Below are positions 23,778 to 32,896 of a stretch of 64,000 nt of DNA, piece after piece. A program made the position numbers and the translations under genes. The stretch spans positions 2,520,501 through 2,584,500 of the forward strand of contig NC_004722.1 in the NCBI RefSeq assembly GCF_000007825.1. Reading direction: 5' to 3'. The notes under the pieces are model-generated. The model was not told the origin of the DNA, did no database searches, and saw only the letters and a program-made list of their open reading frames with translations. The first letter of the stretch is position 1; each line of letters starts with the position of its first letter. The stretch comes from Bacillus cereus ATCC 14579 (GTDB lineage Bacteria; Bacillota; Bacilli; Bacillales; Bacillaceae_G).

Positions 23778-24122
23778 ATGGAATTTATTGTGGATATTTT
23801 ATTTTATTTTGGGTTTTATTTTGGATCACTGTTTCTTATAATTGGTACCGCATTAGTTTTATTTATTATGGCTGCATTACCAAAAATCTGGAGTAAAAAT
23901 CTATCATTCGTAATGCTCGGTTTAGGGATAAATATAATTACTATTCCGTTGTCTTTTTTTATAGGTGGGATGGCAACAGATTCTCCTGATAGTACTAGGT
24001 TAGATTTTTGGAAAGGATTTTTCTTTATTCAAAAAATACCGCTCTTTTTACTGATTTTTTTATTATTTTTAACTGTGGTGTTGTGGTTTATTCGTAAGAA
24101 CAAGAAAAAAGTAAACATATAG
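23778..24122 (+). CDS. Membrane protein, three helices, unknown
   Basis: 114 residues with hydrophobic helices at about 8-30, 42-62 and 85-106, and a basic C-terminus (RKNKKKVNI). TTGGAGGGGTATT precedes the ATG. It has its own terminator and lies in the accessory patch between late regulator and packaging genes; a lysogen-expressed gene is plausible. Confidence 0.65.
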   Translation: MEFIVDILFYFGFYFGSLFLIIGTALVLFIMAALPKIWSKNLSFVMLGLGINIITIPLSFFIGGMATDSPDSTRLDFWKGFFFIQKIPLFLLIFLLFLTVVLWFIRKNKKKVNI

Positions 24123-24157
24123 AATTTTAAAACGACTTCCAATAACGATAATTATTT

Positions 24158-24191
24158 AAATAAGCTGTCCACATGGGCAGCTTATTTTATT
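24158..24191 (+). terminator. Terminator after the 23778 gene
   Basis: AAATAAGCTG pairs with CAGCTTATTT, followed by T-rich DNA. From here to 24424 I see no gene, only a weak inverted repeat AGTTAC/GTAACT (about 24242-24270). Confidence 0.65.
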
Positions 24192-24424
24192 TTTCCGCAT
24201 AGCTTAGGTTATTTTGCAAAATGCTGGTGGTATCCCTATACAGTTACTCATAATTTTCGTACTGTGTAACTCAAAAGAGAAAGTGAAACGAAATCAATGA
24301 TACCAAGCGATTCAGAGAAGGGGTCAGTTACACACAATATAAGATATGGGTAAGTGGTAGTATCAAGGAATTGAATGGTGTATATACATAAATATAAAAT
24401 GTAAGGGGGAAGTAATGGTGATTC

Positions 24425-24643
24425 ATGTTAAATGAAGAACTATTAGAAGTAATAATTAGATACAAAAGGAATACTGGAAAAAATCCTGATGTGTTAAAGC
24501 TAAATCCAACTTATTTTAGAAATATTTTAGAAGAATTGAATTATCCAAAGTGGATTATTAAAAAGAAAATGACAGAAATGAAAAAAAGTATATTTGGTGT
24601 ACCGGTGGAATTAACAGATGCAGTCGAAAAATTTGAACTATGA
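24425..24643 (+). CDS. Small phage protein, unknown
   Basis: 72 residues (MLNEELLEVIIRYKRNTGKN onward, ending AVEKFEL), a helical charged protein. An AAGGGGGAA site lies about 14 bases upstream, a little far. The following stretch 24644-25084 holds only a terminator (24970-24999) and a weak hairpin near 24843. Confidence 0.55.
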   Translation: MLNEELLEVIIRYKRNTGKNPDVLKLNPTYFRNILEELNYPKWIIKKKMTEMKKSIFGVPVELTDAVEKFEL

Positions 24644-24969
24644 AAAGGCTGGCAGAGTTGTGACCGCTTTTTGGCAGGAAATGTTTCGGTTATTTTGGAA
24701 TTAACGTGTTATATTTGTATTGTGGGAAGTGGCGGGAAACACAACTCACTATGTTGTTTCTAAAATTCTAAACGGTTCGTAATGATGGCACATAAAATCC
24801 GAAACCAGCAGATGGTAATGATTGAATGATACCGTTATTAAGGAGAGCTTTTGCTCTTCTTCCAGTTAATTAATATTGTTGGAACAGATGAGTATAGCGG
24901 TACTTAGTAGTTGGAAGAAGAATAAAACCTCATTTAGCATATTTATAGTAATAGCATAAGAGATTGACG

Positions 24970-24999
24970 AAAGAGCAACTGATGCATGGTTGCTCTTTT
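24970..24999 (+). terminator. Terminator hairpin
   Basis: AAAGAGCAAC pairs with GTTGCTCTTTT around nine bases. It stands upstream of the next accessory gene and may end a transcript from 24425. Confidence 0.65.
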
Positions 25000-25084
25000 A
25001 TTAATAGTTTTAATAGGAATATACTTTCTATGCATGCTATAATAATATTGGCTTATAATTCCAATATTAAAGGTAGAAAGGATT

Positions 25085-25489
25085 GTGGCACGAATGAGTA
25101 AATTAGATCAAACTATCAGCAAATTAAAAGCATATATAGGTGAAGATCATGAGGAAAAGAAATTAATAGAGAAATTTAATGAATTAACTCCAATTTTTAA
25201 AAAGATGGACAATGAATTCCCTAAATCTGGTAATGTAGAGCATTTAGTAATTTCTTATAGCGATAATAAGTATGTAAAAATCGGAAGTGATAAACTTGAA
25301 TTACGTCTTGATAAAGAGAGAAATGTAATCGTAGTTTATAATCATAAGGGCATGCAAGCTACTACATTAGATGAGATAGTACTGCAAGAAAATGAGTTAT
25401 ATTGTGTAGGACGTGGGGAGAAGCTCACAGAAGATATTCTAAGTGATTATCTAAATGAAGTTTTTGGAGAGATTTTAACAGGTGAATAA
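25085..25489 (+). CDS. Unknown accessory protein, prophage
   Basis: 134 residues from GTG 25085 (an internal ATG at 25094 is the alternative). The N-terminus is helical (LDQTISKLKAYIGEDHEEKK); the middle looks like an antiparallel beta sheet (EHLVISYSDNKYVKIGSDKL, NVIVVYNHKG). It has its own terminator at 25496. No family recognised. It belongs to a run of singly terminated genes between the late regulator and packaging module. Confidence 0.6.
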   Translation: MARMSKLDQTISKLKAYIGEDHEEKKLIEKFNELTPIFKKMDNEFPKSGNVEHLVISYSDNKYVKIGSDKLELRLDKERNVIVVYNHKGMQATTLDEIVLQENELYCVGRGEKLTEDILSDYLNEVFGEILTGE

Positions 25490-25495
25490 GTCATT

Positions 25496-25522
25496 AAGAG
25501 CATTCCTTATGGAGTGCTTTTT
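25496..25522 (+). terminator. Terminator after the 25085 gene
   Basis: AAGAGCATTCC pairs with GGAGTGCTTTTT with a 4-base loop. Confidence 0.7.
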
Positions 25523-25615
25523 ATTATGTATAATCACTTTATTTAATATATTTCAATTTGATAAAAGGGATAGGTATTATTGTGTCGAAATATAGTTTTA
25601 GGAGAGTGATGAAAA

Positions 25616-26254
25616 GTGAATTTTGACGAACAAATTGCGACATACAAACAACAGAAGCAACAATTATTAGATGAAATGGAAGGGAAAAAGGAGATGTTTT
25701 TGGATGAACTAGTAAAATTTACAGCTAGTTGGTTTGAAGAACATACAATGCATTCTATTAAAAATAACCCTGAAAAAGTCATTGGATTAGGGGAAGATAA
25801 GGCTAGGCAATTAAAAACGGAATTGAAAGAACTTGCAAACAGAAGTGATGAATTGGTCAAGAACTACATGTGTGAGGATGATTTATGGTGGCATATGAAT
25901 GAAAATAAACATTCGTATTTTGCAAAAGATTATAAATTACAAGAAAAACATGAAAAGAAAATAAGGTTGATGTTTGGTGAGTTAGGAAAGATTTTAATTG
26001 CATACGATATAGAAAAGGCTTCTTCAGAATCTCAAAGAAATTTTTCTAGTAGTTGGTTTTATGATGGTTATAATAGTGAGGATAAAAAGAATATAAGATA
26101 TGCTTCTAGTGTTACATTTTCAAAGGAACTTCATACTTTAGATAAAGAATATATTGAATTAATAAATAAAGTTCAAGAAATTAATTGGAAAAGCGAAGAT
26201 TTAGAAGAACAGAAAAAAGTTGAAAATGTAGAAGATTGGTGGACGTCGCTTTAA
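25616..26254 (+). CDS. Unknown coiled-coil accessory protein, prophage
   Basis: 212 residues from GTG 25616 (AGGAGAG nine bases upstream). Mostly helical, with a coiled-coil start (FDEQIATYKQQKQQLLDEME) and a WWHMNENKHSYF segment. The C-terminus ends VEDWWTSL. No domain recognised. It carries its own hairpin at 26271-26304, so it is expressed as a separate unit; a superinfection or conversion role is possible but unproven. Confidence 0.6.
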   Translation: MNFDEQIATYKQQKQQLLDEMEGKKEMFLDELVKFTASWFEEHTMHSIKNNPEKVIGLGEDKARQLKTELKELANRSDELVKNYMCEDDLWWHMNENKHSYFAKDYKLQEKHEKKIRLMFGELGKILIAYDIEKASSESQRNFSSSWFYDGYNSEDKKNIRYASSVTFSKELHTLDKEYIELINKVQEINWKSEDLEEQKKVENVEDWWTSL

Positions 26255-26270
26255 TATAAAGATTAAGTAA

Positions 26271-26304
26271 TAAGTCACACTCGAAAAGAGTTGTGGCTTT
26301 TTAT
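26271..26304 (+). terminator. Weak terminator after the 25616 gene
   Basis: AAGTCACAC can pair with GTTGTGGCTT, followed by TTTATT. Confidence 0.45.
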
Positions 26305-26336
26305 TGTGTAAAAATTACATAGGTGGTGTTTAGTAA

Positions 26337-26624
26337 ATGATTACTGAAATTAGAAAAACAATATCAGGTACAGAGTATTGGGATAACAAAGAAAAGCGAA
26401 GTCTATTTGTACCAACTGGTGAAGAACCAGGATTCGGAGTAACTGTTAATCCTGAGAGTATGATCTTGGGCATGGACTTATCAAGTAAACCAGATACTAC
26501 AGTAGTGACAGTACCATTTAATGATATGACAGTGAAACAGTTACGTGAGTATGCTGATGAGCTAGGCATTGAGATTCCTTCTGATATTAAAAAGAAAGAA
26601 GACATCATTGAATTACTATCATGA
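26337..26624 (+). CDS. Small late protein with a C-terminal HeH/SAP-like helix pair
   Basis: 95 residues. The C-terminal segment MTVKQLREYADELGIEIPSD followed by IKKKEDIIELLS is a helix-extended-helix motif of the SAP/LEM type often seen in phage head-region proteins that touch DNA. TAGGTGGTG precedes the ATG. It overlaps the HNH gene by four bases (ATGA). Confidence 0.7.
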   Translation: MITEIRKTISGTEYWDNKEKRSLFVPTGEEPGFGVTVNPESMILGMDLSSKPDTTVVTVPFNDMTVKQLREYADELGIEIPSDIKKKEDIIELLS

Positions 26625-27013
26625 AATACTGTGACTTCAATGGCTGCCATAACAAGATAAGCAAAGGACGTTACTGTGAAGAACATAAGCGTAACAAACC
26701 AAGGAAGAAGAAAGATAAGAAGAATATCTATCATCATGAGAACAAGCCATTCTATCGTACTGATGCATGGAAGTTTGTCAGGTCAAAGGTATACGAAAGA
26801 GAGAATGGATGCTGTCAACGATGTGGAAGGTTCGTCTTTGGTAGACGTGCTCATGTTCATCATGTAATACCAATCAAGGAAGATCCAATTCTTAAATTAG
26901 AAGAGAATAATCTAAGATTACTTTGTCCAGTTTGTCATACAATCGAAGAAAATGAAGATAAACCAAAAAAAGTTTTTCCGAGTTATTTCGGAAGCCCCCC
27001 TATCAAAAATTAA
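26621..27013 (+). CDS. HNH endonuclease of the packaging module
   Basis: 130 residues. An N-terminal CDFNGCHNK...CEEHK zinc knuckle is followed by an HNH domain: CQRCGRFVFGRRAHVHHVIP, NLRLLCPVCHTIEE. In HK97-type cos phages this HNH protein works with terminase in cutting at cos. It sits directly upstream of TerS and TerL, as expected. Confidence 0.9.
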   Translation: MKYCDFNGCHNKISKGRYCEEHKRNKPRKKKDKKNIYHHENKPFYRTDAWKFVRSKVYERENGCCQRCGRFVFGRRAHVHHVIPIKEDPILKLEENNLRLLCPVCHTIEENEDKPKKVFPSYFGSPPIKN

Positions 27014-27050
27014 AAATTCCTCTCTGGGGAGGATAGGTAGCGTAGGGGGC
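26994..27050. other. Nested inverted repeat between HNH and TerS genes, possible cos region
   Basis: Outer arms GCCCCCCTA (26994-27002) and TAGGGGGC (27043-27050) enclose an inner TCCTC/GAGGA hairpin (27018-27033). It lies where cos sites commonly fall in this phage type. No cut site can be assigned from sequence alone. Confidence 0.35.
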
Positions 27051-27097
27051 ATATCAATAGTTGCACCATTTTTTTAAAAATGAAGGGGGGTGTGAAA

Positions 27098-27523
27098 ATG
27101 GCGCGAATGTCAAAGAAGAAAAAGTTGGAAATGTTAGATGTTGCAAGGGATGAAGAACGAAATAGAATCATAAGATTATTGACTGAAGATGACAATTTCA
27201 CACCTTCCCTAGAACCATTAATTGATAATTATTTAGATGCTTTTATCATTTATAAAACGATGTTTGAAGAATGGAAAGCCGATGGTTTTGCTCCTACAAA
27301 AACGCATAAAAACAAGGCTGGAGCAGTAAATGAAATGAAACATCCGCTCGCTCAACAAGTTGAAACTTGGAATGATAAGAAGAATAAAATGTTAGAAGCT
27401 CTAGGAATGACGAATAAGGGAAAAAGTGTACAAAAAACGCCTAAAAATGCAGAGAATATCCAAACTGATGAGCCTAAAGATGAGTTAGCGGCTCATCGGA
27501 ATAAATGGCGGAAATCTAAATGA
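27098..27523 (+). CDS. terS: Terminase small subunit (P27 family)
   Basis: 141 residues. It recognises phage DNA and delivers it to TerL. The helical core (RIIRLLTEDDNFTPSLEPLI, YLDAFIIYKTMFEEWKADGF) and the KHPLAQQVETWNDKKNKMLE region are typical of P27-type small terminases. The ATG at 27098 follows GGGGGTG; an ATG at 27080 would put the ribosome site inside. It overlaps TerL by four bases (ATGA). Confidence 0.88.
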   Translation: MARMSKKKKLEMLDVARDEERNRIIRLLTEDDNFTPSLEPLIDNYLDAFIIYKTMFEEWKADGFAPTKTHKNKAGAVNEMKHPLAQQVETWNDKKNKMLEALGMTNKGKSVQKTPKNAENIQTDEPKDELAAHRNKWRKSK

Positions 27524-29244
27524 TTATTACACCAGGCGTTAACTACGCTGATAAATATGCGAATAACGTCATGCGTAACAAAAAGAAATACCCGAAATCG
27601 ATTATTCTTGCGGTAGAACGTTATAAGAAGTGGAAAAAGCGTAAAGAGATTTGGTTTGATGTAGATCGAGCGAATGAAATGTTAGATTTCGTTCAATCAT
27701 TCATTCGCCATGTTAAAGGACCACTTGCAGGTCAATTGATGGAATTAGAGCTTTGGGAAATGTTTGTTTTTGCGAATATGTATGGTTGGTATCATAAAAA
27801 CGAAAAAGGAAAAACAGTCCGTGTTATTCGTGAATCATATGTTCAAGTACCAAAAAAGAACGGAAAAACAATTATTGCAGCAGGTGCATTGCTCTATGCT
27901 ATGTATGGAGAACTTGAACTTGGAGCGGATTGTTATTGTGCGGCATCAGATTATGAACAAGCGCAAAATGCAGCTGAACCAATTGCACAAGCGATAGAAA
28001 ACTCCGAACCTCTGGCACGGCATACACAAATTTATAAAGGTGTGAATGGAACAGTTAGTGGTGCTATGTATCGATATAGCATCAATGGAATTGCATATCA
28101 AAATAAATTCAAAGTATTAACGAAAAACACGAAGGGTCTTGAAGGAAAGAACCCTTATTTTGTGTTAAATGACGAGCTCCATGCACAAGAAAATATGGAC
28201 ATGTATGATAACTTAAAGTCAGCGCAGATTTCTCGTGAACAACCAATGATGCTTAATATTTCAACGGCTGGTAAGGGTGCTTCATCTGTTGGTATGCGTG
28301 TTTATAAATATGCGAAACTTGTTCTTGAAAATGATGATGATGATTCCTTATTTGTTGCAATCTGGGAACCTAATAAAAATTATGATTGGGAAGATCGTAA
28401 AGTTTGGAAAATGGTTAACCCGAATATTGGTGTTTCCGTTACGATGGAACAACTTGAGATTGAATTCAAAAAAGCGAAGCAGTCCGCACATTCAAAAGCT
28501 GAGTTCCTTTCAAAACATTTAAATGTTTTCGTAAATGGTGCGGATAATTATTTTGAACATGATCAAGTACAACATGTTCTTGTGAAAGATTTGGGTGATC
28601 TTACAGGTGAAATTTGTTATTTAGGATTAGACTTATCTAAAACAACAGACTTAACATGCGTGAGTTTAAACTTCCCTTCACATGATGATGAAGGAAGGTC
28701 GATTATAAAGGTGAAACAAATGTATTTCCTTCCTAATGAAAATATTGATTTTAAAGAAAAAGAGGATAACGTTCCATATACAGATATGGTTGAACGTGGT
28801 TTTGCTACGTTTTGTGATGGGAAGATGATTGACCAGGATCAAATTATGGAATATATCGTTGAATGTATGGATTTATATGATGTGCAACAAATAAACTACG
28901 ATCCAGCGATGTCTCAAAAGTTAATAGAAAAGCTTGAAAATCTCGGTTTAGAGTGTATTGCAGTAAATCAATATCCAAACGTTATGAACGCAATGCTTGA
29001 TGATTCAGAAATATTAATTTATGAAAAGCGTTTAATTACGGACAATCCTTTATTTGTTTATTGTGCTCTTAATGTTGTAGTAGTAACAAATATTAACGGA
29101 ATGAAAGCCCCGAGTAAGCGACAGTCCAAAAAGAAGATTGATGGATTTGTTGCTTTTTTATGTGCTCATAAAGAAACTATGATGGTTATGGATAGCATAA
29201 CAGAAGAAGGCATGGATGAATTGATTGGTGATATTTATAGATAA
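27520..29244 (+). CDS. terL: Terminase large subunit
   Basis: 574 residues, the packaging ATPase-nuclease. The ATPase half has a Walker A-like loop QVPKKNGKTIIAAG and a Walker B region YFVLNDELHAQ. The RNase H-like nuclease half has LGLDLSKTTDLTCVS with the first metal-binding Asp, and QINYDPAM further on. Translationally coupled to TerS. Confidence 0.93.
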   Translation: MIITPGVNYADKYANNVMRNKKKYPKSIILAVERYKKWKKRKEIWFDVDRANEMLDFVQSFIRHVKGPLAGQLMELELWEMFVFANMYGWYHKNEKGKTVRVIRESYVQVPKKNGKTIIAAGALLYAMYGELELGADCYCAASDYEQAQNAAEPIAQAIENSEPLARHTQIYKGVNGTVSGAMYRYSINGIAYQNKFKVLTKNTKGLEGKNPYFVLNDELHAQENMDMYDNLKSAQISREQPMMLNISTAGKGASSVGMRVYKYAKLVLENDDDDSLFVAIWEPNKNYDWEDRKVWKMVNPNIGVSVTMEQLEIEFKKAKQSAHSKAEFLSKHLNVFVNGADNYFEHDQVQHVLVKDLGDLTGEICYLGLDLSKTTDLTCVSLNFPSHDDEGRSIIKVKQMYFLPNENIDFKEKEDNVPYTDMVERGFATFCDGKMIDQDQIMEYIVECMDLYDVQQINYDPAMSQKLIEKLENLGLECIAVNQYPNVMNAMLDDSEILIYEKRLITDNPLFVYCALNVVVVTNINGMKAPSKRQSKKKIDGFVAFLCAHKETMMVMDSITEEGMDELIGDIYR

Positions 29245-29262
29245 AAAAAGTAGTTTCATACT

Positions 29263-29298
29263 TTATCAGTTATACTAAATATAAATATTAACTGATAA
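29263..29298. other. Inverted repeat upstream of the inserted gene at 29311
   Basis: TTATCAGTTA (29263-29272) is the exact complement of TAACTGATAA (29289-29298), with a 16-base AT-rich centre. It could be an operator or an RNA hairpin controlling the following gene. Confidence 0.5.
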
Positions 29299-29310
29299 GG
29301 AAGTGTTTTT

Positions 29311-29817
29311 GTGATAGAAGTAAAAGATTTAAAAGAATTTATTCAAGCGATTGGGCCAGTTTTCACAGTTCTAAGTACATTAGCAGCTGTTTGGTTGACC
29401 CAGAAAGGGAATAGGACAACTCAAAAAAATTTATTAGAGCAGCAAATAATCCGAGATGAGATAAAAGAAAAAAGAAATGAACTGAAAGAAACTCTAGAAG
29501 TCTATAATAAAATCCTTAAAGTTGATGGAGAAAGTACAGTAGTAATTGATGAAGATGGTAAGCTTAGGGAATTTGATTTCAACATATATCAAGAAGAAGT
29601 TCGACCAATTCTTTATGAAAAGTATCATTTATTGCATGATGAGGTTGCAAAGATAGTGGCTTGCATAGACCTCGATATTAAAAGATGCAAACTCTTTGGA
29701 GAAGCCGAGGACAGCGATCATTATGGTCTCTGTAAAGATTACGATAATTTAATTAGGAATATCCGAAAGAATATTTACGACTTTCGTAAGGAAGGTAGTA
29801 GAGAAGAGATGTCTTAA
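29311..29817 (+). CDS. Membrane-anchored coiled-coil protein inserted between TerL and portal
   Basis: 168 residues from GTG 29311 (AAGGAAGTG upstream). An N-terminal hydrophobic segment (IGPVFTVLSTLAAVWLTQ) anchors a charged coiled coil (RDEIKEKRNELKETLEVYNK). The C-terminus contains two Cys regions and long helices. It interrupts the normally adjacent TerL-portal pair and has an inverted repeat in front, the marks of an extra gene (moron). A role in superinfection exclusion is only a guess. Confidence 0.65.
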   Translation: MIEVKDLKEFIQAIGPVFTVLSTLAAVWLTQKGNRTTQKNLLEQQIIRDEIKEKRNELKETLEVYNKILKVDGESTVVIDEDGKLREFDFNIYQEEVRPILYEKYHLLHDEVAKIVACIDLDIKRCKLFGEAEDSDHYGLCKDYDNLIRNIRKNIYDFRKEGSREEMS

Positions 29818-29833
29818 GTAAGGTGGTGAGAAA

Positions 29834-31018
29834 TTGGGTTTAAGGGATAGGTTTTCAAATTATTTATTTAAAAAGGCTGAAAAGCGTGGTTATCTTGATA
29901 ATGTTTTAGGAAAAAGCATCCGTTACAGCGGCGTGTATGTTACGGATTCAAACATCTTGCAATCTAGCGATGTTTACGAGTTGTTACAAGACATAAGTAA
30001 TCAAATGGTATTGGCTGATATTGTTGTGGAAGATGAATTTGGGAATGAAATCAAGGATGATATTGCCCTTCAAATCTTAAGGAATCCCAATAACTATCTA
30101 ACACAATCAGAATTCATTAAATTAATGACGAATACTTATTTACTCGAGGGAGAGACATTCCCGATATTAAACGGTGCTCAAATACATTTAGCTTCCAATG
30201 TTTTTACAGAGTTAGATGATAATTTGGTAGAGCATTTCAATATTGGTGGTCATGAGATTCCTCCATGTATGATTCGGCATGTGAAAAATATTGGTGCAGA
30301 TCATTTAAGAGGAAAAGGTATTCTTGATTTAGGAAGAGATACACTCGAGGGCGTTATGTCAGCTGAGAAAACTTTAACTGATAAATATAAAAAGGGTGGA
30401 TTGTTAACATTCTTGCTAAACTTGGATGCTCATATCAATCCACAGAATGGCGCGCAGTCAAAGTTAATCAATGCAATTTTAGATCAACTAGAATCAATTG
30501 ATGAAGCAAGGTCTGTAAAAATGATTCCTCTTGGAAAAGGGTATTCAATTGACACGCTTAAAAGCCCGTTAGACGACGAAAAGACTCTAGCATATCTAAA
30601 TGTGTATAAAAAAGATTTGGGTAAATTTTTAGGTATAAATGTGGACACATATACAGAGTTAATCAAAGAAGATATTGAGAAAGCAATGATGTATATCCAC
30701 AATAAAGCAGTTAGACCAATAATGAAAAATTTTGAAGACCATTTGAGTCTTCTTTTTTATGCCCAAAATTCTGGGAAACGAATTAAATTCAAGATTAATA
30801 TTCTTGATTTTGTTACTTATAGCAACAAGACAAATATCGGTTATAACCTTGTACGTACAGCCATTACTTCACCTGATAATGTCGCCGATATGCTTGGATT
30901 CCCTAAACAAAATACAAAGGAATCACAGGCCATTTATATTTCAAATGATGTAACTGAAATCGGCAAGAAAGAGGCAACAGATGGTTCATTGGGAGGAGGT
31001 GAAGAGAATGAAAATTGA
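29834..31018 (+). CDS. Portal protein (HK97 family)
   Basis: 394 residues from TTG 29834 (AGGTGGTGAGAAA upstream). It forms the dodecameric DNA channel at the capsid vertex. Family features: YELLQDISNQMVLADIVVED, the LGRDTLEGVMSAEKTLTDKY wing region, and DTLKSPLDDEKTLAYLNVYK. The gene overlaps the protease start. Confidence 0.9.
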   Translation: MGLRDRFSNYLFKKAEKRGYLDNVLGKSIRYSGVYVTDSNILQSSDVYELLQDISNQMVLADIVVEDEFGNEIKDDIALQILRNPNNYLTQSEFIKLMTNTYLLEGETFPILNGAQIHLASNVFTELDDNLVEHFNIGGHEIPPCMIRHVKNIGADHLRGKGILDLGRDTLEGVMSAEKTLTDKYKKGGLLTFLLNLDAHINPQNGAQSKLINAILDQLESIDEARSVKMIPLGKGYSIDTLKSPLDDEKTLAYLNVYKKDLGKFLGINVDTYTELIKEDIEKAMMYIHNKAVRPIMKNFEDHLSLLFYAQNSGKRIKFKINILDFVTYSNKTNIGYNLVRTAITSPDNVADMLGFPKQNTKESQAIYISNDVTEIGKKEATDGSLGGGEENEN

Positions 31019-31589
31019 GGTCCGAGGGAATCAAGTCATACTTGATGGATATGTGAATGTTGTGGACAGAGAAAGTCGAATGTTACCTTCTCCAAGGGGA
31101 TATTTCAAAGAGAGAATTGTCCCTAAGACGTTTGAAAAAGCGTTAAAGAAAGCAAAGAATGTGGACTTACTTTTTAACCACGATAAGAATAGAAATCTTG
31201 GTTCTATTGAAAACGGAAATCTGGAATTGTATGAAGACAATATTGGTTTAAGAGCCATCGCTACGGTTACAGATGAACAAGTGATTAAGAAGGCAAGGAA
31301 TAAAGAATTACGTGGTTGGTCATTTGGTTTTGTTTCTGAAAAAGATTCATGGGAAGAAGGTGAATCTGGTGTTCAAAAACGCTCTATTGAAGAACTAGAG
31401 CTTTTAGAAGTTTCTATTTTGGATATGACACCAGCCTATGTTGCAACTTCCATTGAAACCAGGGGCGAAAATACAGCCATGATTGAAATGAGAAGTGAAG
31501 AAGCAGCTGTAAAAACAGTTGTGGAAGATGATACTGAAGAAAGAAGCGATCTTATCAAACAAATAAAAAAAGTTTTGGAGGAAAATTAA
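31008..31589 (+). CDS. Prohead protease (HK97 type, U35)
   Basis: 193 residues; a serine protease that removes the capsid delta domain. Catalytic candidates: His in VDLLFNHDKNRNLGS and Ser in LRGWSFGFVSEKD. The ATG at 31008 follows GGAGGTGAAGAG; a frame start at 30981 lacks a site. It overlaps the portal gene by 11 bases. Confidence 0.9.
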   Translation: MKIEVRGNQVILDGYVNVVDRESRMLPSPRGYFKERIVPKTFEKALKKAKNVDLLFNHDKNRNLGSIENGNLELYEDNIGLRAIATVTDEQVIKKARNKELRGWSFGFVSEKDSWEEGESGVQKRSIEELELLEVSILDMTPAYVATSIETRGENTAMIEMRSEEAAVKTVVEDDTEERSDLIKQIKKVLEEN

Positions 31590-31590
31590 C

Positions 31591-32895
31591 ATGAATTTAA
31601 AAGAAATCTTAAACGCATCTTTAACAAGAACGAAATCTCGATTAGCAGAATTACAAGGGAAAGTAGAAAAAAATGAAGTTCGTTCAGAAGAATTAGCAGC
31701 CGTAAAAGCAGAAGTAGAGCAATTAACAAAAGAAATTCAAACTATTTCTGAGGAATTAGCAAAGTTAGAAGAGAAAGAAAAAGAAGAAGATCCCGCCAAA
31801 AAGAAAGACGATGATCCAGAGAAAAAAGAAGATCCAACAGCAAAAGAAAATCCGAATGAAAAAACGGAACTGTCAGAAGAACAACGTTCCGCTATTTCAG
31901 CATCTATTGCAGCGGCTCTTTCTACTAAAGGTCATCGTACAAACAAAGAAACGGAAATTCGTTCTGTATTCGCTAACTACATTGTAGGTAATATTGATGA
32001 AAAGGAAGCTCGTGCATTAGGGTTAGTAACTGGTAACGGTTCTGTTACGATTCCAGATTTCTTGAGTAAAGAGATTATTACGTATGCTCAAGAAGAAAAC
32101 TTCTTACGTCGCCTAGGAACAGGAGTGAAAACAAAAGAAAATATTAAGTATCCTGTTTTAGTTAAAAAGGCAGAAGCGCAAGGGCATAAAAATGAGCGAA
32201 CAAATAATGAAATGCCAGAAACAGATATTGAATTTGATGAAATCGAACTATCACCAACAGAATTTGATGCACTTGCTACAGTAACGAAAAAGCTATTGGC
32301 ACGTACTGGTTTACCAATTGAACAAATCGTAATGGACGAGCTGAAAAAAGCTTATGTTCGTAAAGAAACGCAATATATGGTGAATGGTGATGAAGCAAAT
32401 AACATAAATGATGGTGCATTAGCAAAGAAAGCAGTTGAGTTTAAAACAGATGAGAAAAATCTTTACGATGCATTAGTAAAAATGAAAAATACACCAGTTA
32501 AAGAAGTTCGTAAAAAAGCACGATGGGTGTTAAATACAGCAGCACTAACAAAAATTGAAACAATGAAAACGGATGATGGTTTCCCATTACTTCGTCCATT
32601 TAATCAAGCAGAGGGCGGCATTGGTTATACATTATTAGGCTTCCCTGTTGAGGAAGAAGATGCCATTGATATTCCTGATTCACCAGATACACCAGTATTC
32701 TATTTCGGTGATTTCTCTAAGTTCTATATTCAAGATGTTATTGGATCACTAGAAGTACAAAAGTTAGTTGAGTTATTCTCACGTACAAACCGTGTAGGCT
32801 TCCGTATCTGGAACTTACTAGATGCTCAATTAATTCATTCTCCATTTGAAGTTCCGGTTTATAAGTATGTTTTAAAAGCTCCTACTGGGGCTTAA
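31591..32895 (+). CDS. Major capsid protein (HK97 fold, with scaffold domain)
   Basis: 434 residues. The N-terminal 100 or so are a charged coiled coil with a Lys/Asp/Glu-rich stretch (KEKEEDPAKKKDDDPEKKED), the delta scaffold expected to be cut off by the protease. The HK97 fold follows (GSVTIPDFLSKEIITYAQEE, EFDALATVTKKLLARTGLPI, GFPLLRPFNQAEGGIGYTLL). Close behind the protease gene. Confidence 0.93.
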   Translation: MNLKEILNASLTRTKSRLAELQGKVEKNEVRSEELAAVKAEVEQLTKEIQTISEELAKLEEKEKEEDPAKKKDDDPEKKEDPTAKENPNEKTELSEEQRSAISASIAAALSTKGHRTNKETEIRSVFANYIVGNIDEKEARALGLVTGNGSVTIPDFLSKEIITYAQEENFLRRLGTGVKTKENIKYPVLVKKAEAQGHKNERTNNEMPETDIEFDEIELSPTEFDALATVTKKLLARTGLPIEQIVMDELKKAYVRKETQYMVNGDEANNINDGALAKKAVEFKTDEKNLYDALVKMKNTPVKEVRKKARWVLNTAALTKIETMKTDDGFPLLRPFNQAEGGIGYTLLGFPVEEEDAIDIPDSPDTPVFYFGDFSKFYIQDVIGSLEVQKLVELFSRTNRVGFRIWNLLDAQLIHSPFEVPVYKYVLKAPTGA

Positions 32896-32896
32896 T

